From Streptomyces actuosus (GTDB lineage: Bacteria; Actinomycetota; Actinomycetes; Streptomycetales; Streptomycetaceae): a DNA stretch of 64,000 bases. The stretch covers positions 124,001 through 188,000 of the forward strand of contig NZ_JAFFZS010000002.1 of assembly GCF_016921115.1 (NCBI RefSeq). The letters are read 5' to 3'. The notes beneath the pieces are model-generated. The model worked only from the letters and a program-made list of their open reading frames with translations. It had not been told where the DNA came from and made no database searches. The position numbers and the translations under genes are program-made. The first letter of the stretch is position 1, and every line of letters starts with the position of its first letter. Below are positions 61,362-64,000 of this stretch, piece after piece.

Positions 61362-62081
61362 CTACTCCTCGCCGGCCAGGGTCAGCGACCGCAGCTTCTG
61401 GCCGGCGTACCAGGTGGCGAGGACGGTGACCGCGGTCAGCAGTACCGTGGCGGTCGGCAGCCCCACGTCGGAGGTCACGAGGTCACCGCCGGCGACCTTG
61501 TGGGCGACGGCCAGCGCCCACTGCTGGATGCTGAGGGTGCGCGCGCCGGGCACCAGGGAACCGAACAAGGCCTCCCAGACGAGGGCGTAGACGAGGCCGA
61601 ACACCACCGCGTGCCGGGAGACGGTCCCCAGCAGCAGGAAGAGCGCCGCGTAGGCGATGGAGGCGACCAGCGCCGCGACCGTGTAGGCGACGGCGATCTG
61701 CTGCCCGTTGCCGTTGAGGACGAGTCCGGCGATCAGCGTCGGTACGGCCGAGAACGCCATGGTCACGGCGATCGCGACGGTCAGCTTGGTGAGGATGATG
61801 GTCGGCCGCCTGATCGGCTTGGACAACAGGTACACCACGGAGCCGTCGTCGATCTCCGGGCCGATCGCGCCGGTCCCCGCGACGACACCGATGATCGGCA
61901 CCATCGTGGCGAGCGCGAAGCCACCGAGGACGTCGGCCGCGGTCTGGTCGTCGGCTCCGGTGAGCCCGCGGACGGCCACCGCGATCACCAGGAGGAGCAG
62001 GGGCAGCGCGCCGAGGATGAGGGCTCGGCGGCGTCCGAGCAGGGCCCGGTAGGTGAGCCGGGCGACGGTGGGGTCGTACAT
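61362..62081 (-). CDS. ABC-2 type transporter permease
   Basis: A 239-residue membrane protein with six hydrophobic segments and the ABC-2 signature order: helix (ALILGALPLLLLVIAVAV), loop GPEIDDGSVVYLLSKPIRRPTIILTK (the conserved amphipathic connector), then four more helices, ending in a short Arg/Leu tail. It is the last gene of the ABC operon, 9 bp after the ATPase gene. It should pair with the ATP-binding protein at 62091. The substrate is unknown. Confidence 0.9.
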   Translation of the reverse strand: MYDPTVARLTYRALLGRRRALILGALPLLLLVIAVAVRGLTGADDQTAADVLGGFALATMVPIIGVVAGTGAIGPEIDDGSVVYLLSKPIRRPTIILTKLTVAIAVTMAFSAVPTLIAGLVLNGNGQQIAVAYTVAALVASIAYAALFLLLGTVSRHAVVFGLVYALVWEALFGSLVPGARTLSIQQWALAVAHKVAGGDLVTSDVGLPTATVLLTAVTVLATWYAGQKLRSLTLAGEE

Positions 62082-62090
62082 TTCGGCCTC

Positions 62091-63002
62091 CTACGCCGCG
62101 ACCAGGTACGAGAAAACGGATTCGAGGGACTCGTCGGACGGCGACACCGTCAGCAGCCGGATGCCGTGGTCCCGGGCGACGCGCGGCAGCAGGGTGGTGA
62201 AGCGGGCGAAGTCGACGGCCTGGACGCGCAGCGCGCCCTCGGCCGTGTCGACCTCGATGCCGGACGTCGACGGGTCGGCGATCAGCGCGGCCGCCAGGGC
62301 GCGGTCGTCGCTGGAGCGGACCAGGTAGCGGTGCGGACGGTCGGTCATCAGGCGGCGGATCCGGCGGAAGTCGCCGCCGGCCGCGTGCCGTCCGGCGACG
62401 ATCACCTCGATGTGCCAGGCGAGCTGCTCGACCTCCTCCAGGATGTGGGAGGAGAACAGCACGGTGCGGCCCTCGGCGCCCATGCGCCGCAGCAGTTCCA
62501 TGAGCTGCATGCGCTGGCGCGGATCCATGCCGTTGAACGGCTCGTCGAGCAGCAGCAGCGACGGGTCGTGGACGAGGGCGCTGGCCATCTTCACCCGCTG
62601 CCGCATGCCCTTGGAGTAGGTGGCGATCTTGCGGTCCTGCGCGTACTCCATCTCGACGGTGGCCAGGGCGCGCGCCGCCGCCTTCGCGCCGAGGCCGTGC
62701 AGTTCGGCGTTGGCCACGACGAACTCGCGTCCGGTGAGGAAGTCGTACATGGCCTCGCGCTCGGGCACGATGCCGATGTGGCGGTAGATCTCCTCGTTGC
62801 GCCACACGGGCCGCCCGTCGAGGGTGACGGAGCCGGTGGAGGGCGCGAGGAAGCCGCCCATCATGTTGATGAGGGTGGACTTTCCGGCACCGTTGGGGCC
62901 GAGCAGCCCGGTGACGCCGGGGCCGATGGTCATGGTGATGTCGTTGACGGCGACCACGTTGCCGAACCAGCGGGAGACGTGGTCGAGGGAGAGCGTGGTC
63001 AC
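62091..63002 (-). CDS. ABC transporter ATP-binding protein
   Basis: A 303-residue ATPase. Walker A is GLLGPNGAGKSTL, Q-loop region IGIVPEREAMYD, signature YSKGMRQRVKMAS, Walker B LLLLDEPFNGMD and H-loop SSHILEEVE. A C-terminal 80-residue extension is typical of ABC-2 exporters. The GTG at 63002 overlaps the stop of the upstream permease by 4 bp (GTGA). Confidence 0.94.
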   Translation of the reverse strand: MTTLSLDHVSRWFGNVVAVNDITMTIGPGVTGLLGPNGAGKSTLINMMGGFLAPSTGSVTLDGRPVWRNEEIYRHIGIVPEREAMYDFLTGREFVVANAELHGLGAKAAARALATVEMEYAQDRKIATYSKGMRQRVKMASALVHDPSLLLLDEPFNGMDPRQRMQLMELLRRMGAEGRTVLFSSHILEEVEQLAWHIEVIVAGRHAAGGDFRRIRRLMTDRPHRYLVRSSDDRALAAALIADPSTSGIEVDTAEGALRVQAVDFARFTTLLPRVARDHGIRLLTVSPSDESLESVFSYLVAA

Positions 63003-63907
63003 AGTCCCACCTTCTTGTAGCGGCGCAGCAGCAGCCCGTAGGCGGCGGCGATCAGGCCCAGGACGACGGCGAGGTAGACGATGCCCTGGGCGGTGTCGGG
63101 CCCGTGCCCGCCGGGGTGGGAGGGCTCCGCGCCGAGGAAGGCCGACTGCACGCCGTCGATGAGGGTGACCGGTGAGAACAGGCCGATCCACGGGATGGCG
63201 CCGGGGTTGTCCTGGGAGTCGGCGATGGCCTGGAGGGTGGAGACCGCGCCGTAGGAGATGATCAGTACGGCGATCACGGCCGCGATGCCGAAGCCGCGGC
63301 GCGGGGTGACCGAGGCGATGACGAGGCCGATGCCGGCGAAGAGCAGCGAGAGCAGTGCCACGGAGAGAAGACCCTGTGCGCATCCCTCGGTCTGGTCGGC
63401 GAAGTCGAGCTTGGCGAGCAGCGCGCCGACGTAGAGCACGAGCAGCGGCGCCGCGGTGAGGACGAACAGCGCCGACGCCAGCGCCGCGAACTTCGCCCGG
63501 ACGTAGTCCGCGGTCTCGATGGGGCGCGAGAAGTACAGCGGGACGGTCTTGAAGCGCAGGTCCCGCGAGACGGACTGGGGTGCCTGCGAGGCGACGTACA
63601 GGCAGATCACCGACTGCATGATGATCGCGTAGCGCGTGTACGCGACGGGCAGGTCGTGCGCCTTGGTGGCGACGGCCACGGCGACCATGATCGCCGCGGG
63701 AACGCACATCACCACGAACAGCAGCATCGGCAGGACCTTGGACTTCGCCGACCGGCCCAGGCCGTAGGCGCCGCGCAGGGACTGCGAGTACAGCGCGCGG
63801 GTCGCGTACGAGCGGCCGAGGCGCGGGCCGTCGTAGGCGCGGTAGCCGATGTCGTGGATACGGGTCTGGTCTGCGGACGTCGCGGCTGCGGAATGCTCAA
63901 CCGCCAT
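62999..63907 (-). CDS. ABC transporter permease, ABC-2 type
   Basis: A 302-residue membrane protein. A cytosolic head with IHDIGYRAYDGPRLGR (typical of this Streptomyces family) precedes six helices. SRDLRFKTVPLYFSRPIETADYVRAK is the ABC-2 connector. The ATG at 63907 overlaps the end of the upstream ATPase gene by 11 bp. With two ATPases and two permeases, the operon may encode two related exporters or one hetero-oligomer. Confidence 0.9.
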   Translation of the reverse strand: MAVEHSAAATSADQTRIHDIGYRAYDGPRLGRSYATRALYSQSLRGAYGLGRSAKSKVLPMLLFVVMCVPAAIMVAVAVATKAHDLPVAYTRYAIIMQSVICLYVASQAPQSVSRDLRFKTVPLYFSRPIETADYVRAKFAALASALFVLTAAPLLVLYVGALLAKLDFADQTEGCAQGLLSVALLSLLFAGIGLVIASVTPRRGFGIAAVIAVLIISYGAVSTLQAIADSQDNPGAIPWIGLFSPVTLIDGVQSAFLGAEPSHPGGHGPDTAQGIVYLAVVLGLIAAAYGLLLRRYKKVGL

Positions 63908-64000
63908 GGCCGGTCGCCTCCTTCCGCGGCTCGTCGCTGCTGGTGAACACTTCCGAGATGTGGTGCCGGCGCTGCTCCATGCGGACCAGTCCGAGGCCGA
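63897..64000 (-). CDS. partial gene, probable ABC ATPase C-terminus
   Basis: Only the last 34 residues are inside the window (GLGLVRMEQRRHHISEVF... to GHGG), ending at the TGA at 63897. The LGLVRMEQRRH pattern is the usual tail of ATPases that precede this permease type in Streptomyces. The rest lies beyond the right edge. Confidence 0.6.
   Translation of the reverse strand, partial: GLGLVRMEQRRHHISEVFTSSDEPRKEATGHGG

Overview
This 64 kb window is high-GC actinobacterial DNA. The gene content (an SSI-family protease inhibitor, an ECF41 sigma factor, a SigE-family sigma factor, DUF2797, DUF5926, Prim-Pol and PASTA/DUF6777 proteins, tRNAs without encoded CCA, frequent GTG starts and 4-bp start/stop overlaps) points to Streptomyces. 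The order pheA-serS-HAD hydrolase beside a sco-ecuC-copCD-dtpA copper cluster fits a central part of the chromosome, near but not at oriC. All annotation was made by reading the sequence; no database search was run.

Left part (1-16.9 kb). A MarR regulator drives a DHA2-type efflux pump (836-3089). A PPOX/F420-type flavoprotein follows, then a decayed TetR gene. A four-gene minus-strand operon (11001 to 4771) couples an OmpR-type response regulator and its histidine kinase to a GT2-GtrA glycosyltransferase and a GT39-type membrane glycosyltransferase. A 169-bp palindromic MITE-like element lies next and supplies the stop codon of a DUF2797 gene. An ECF41 sigma factor and its FAD oxidoreductase partner sit under a recognisable ECF41-type promoter. 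A frameshifted NUDIX gene, a secreted or anchored hypothetical and a DUF1275 membrane protein complete the block.

First scar (17.4-20.7 kb). A 3.3 kb remnant of an integrative element is bounded by a partial copy of the 3' half of tRNA-Arg and by the intact tRNA-Arg(ACG). It holds a truncated tyrosine integrase cut by an ISL3 transposase fragment, a deazaflavin-type nitroreductase and a small membrane protein. tRNA-Ser(GCU) follows.

Middle (21.6-33.3 kb). An SSI-type inhibitor has an unusual C-terminal tail. A 1633-residue PAS/pseudokinase/receiver protein carries a very long Pro/Ala-rich linker with repeated GRRRR motifs. A TetR fragment and an MFS fragment are joined head to head by what looks like one deletion. 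An acyl-CoA ligase has an 18-bp palindromic operator. Then come a SigE-family sigma factor, a small secreted protein, and a Prim-Pol gene preceded by a near-perfect LexA box.

Second scar or island (33.3-37.8 kb). A 98/100-bp inverted repeat encloses a slipped DUF6232 gene, a small protein sharing a 'GDVVxGDKxGRDQYK' motif with it, and a DUF6777-PASTA membrane protein. A broken integrase and tRNA-Ser(UGA) follow.

Right part (37.9-64 kb). This is mostly ordinary core genome: an HtrA protease with a 54-bp tandem repeat at its 3' end, a glycerophosphodiesterase, RsbW-like ATPases, a SpoIIE-type phosphatase lacking a metal-binding Asp, aminopeptidase P, a MocR regulator, the copper-delivery operon (ycnI, sco, ecuC, copCD, dtpA), pheA, a cluster of DnaA boxes, serS, a HAD hydrolase, an atypical extra tRNA-Ser(GCU), and an ABC transporter operon that runs off the right edge.
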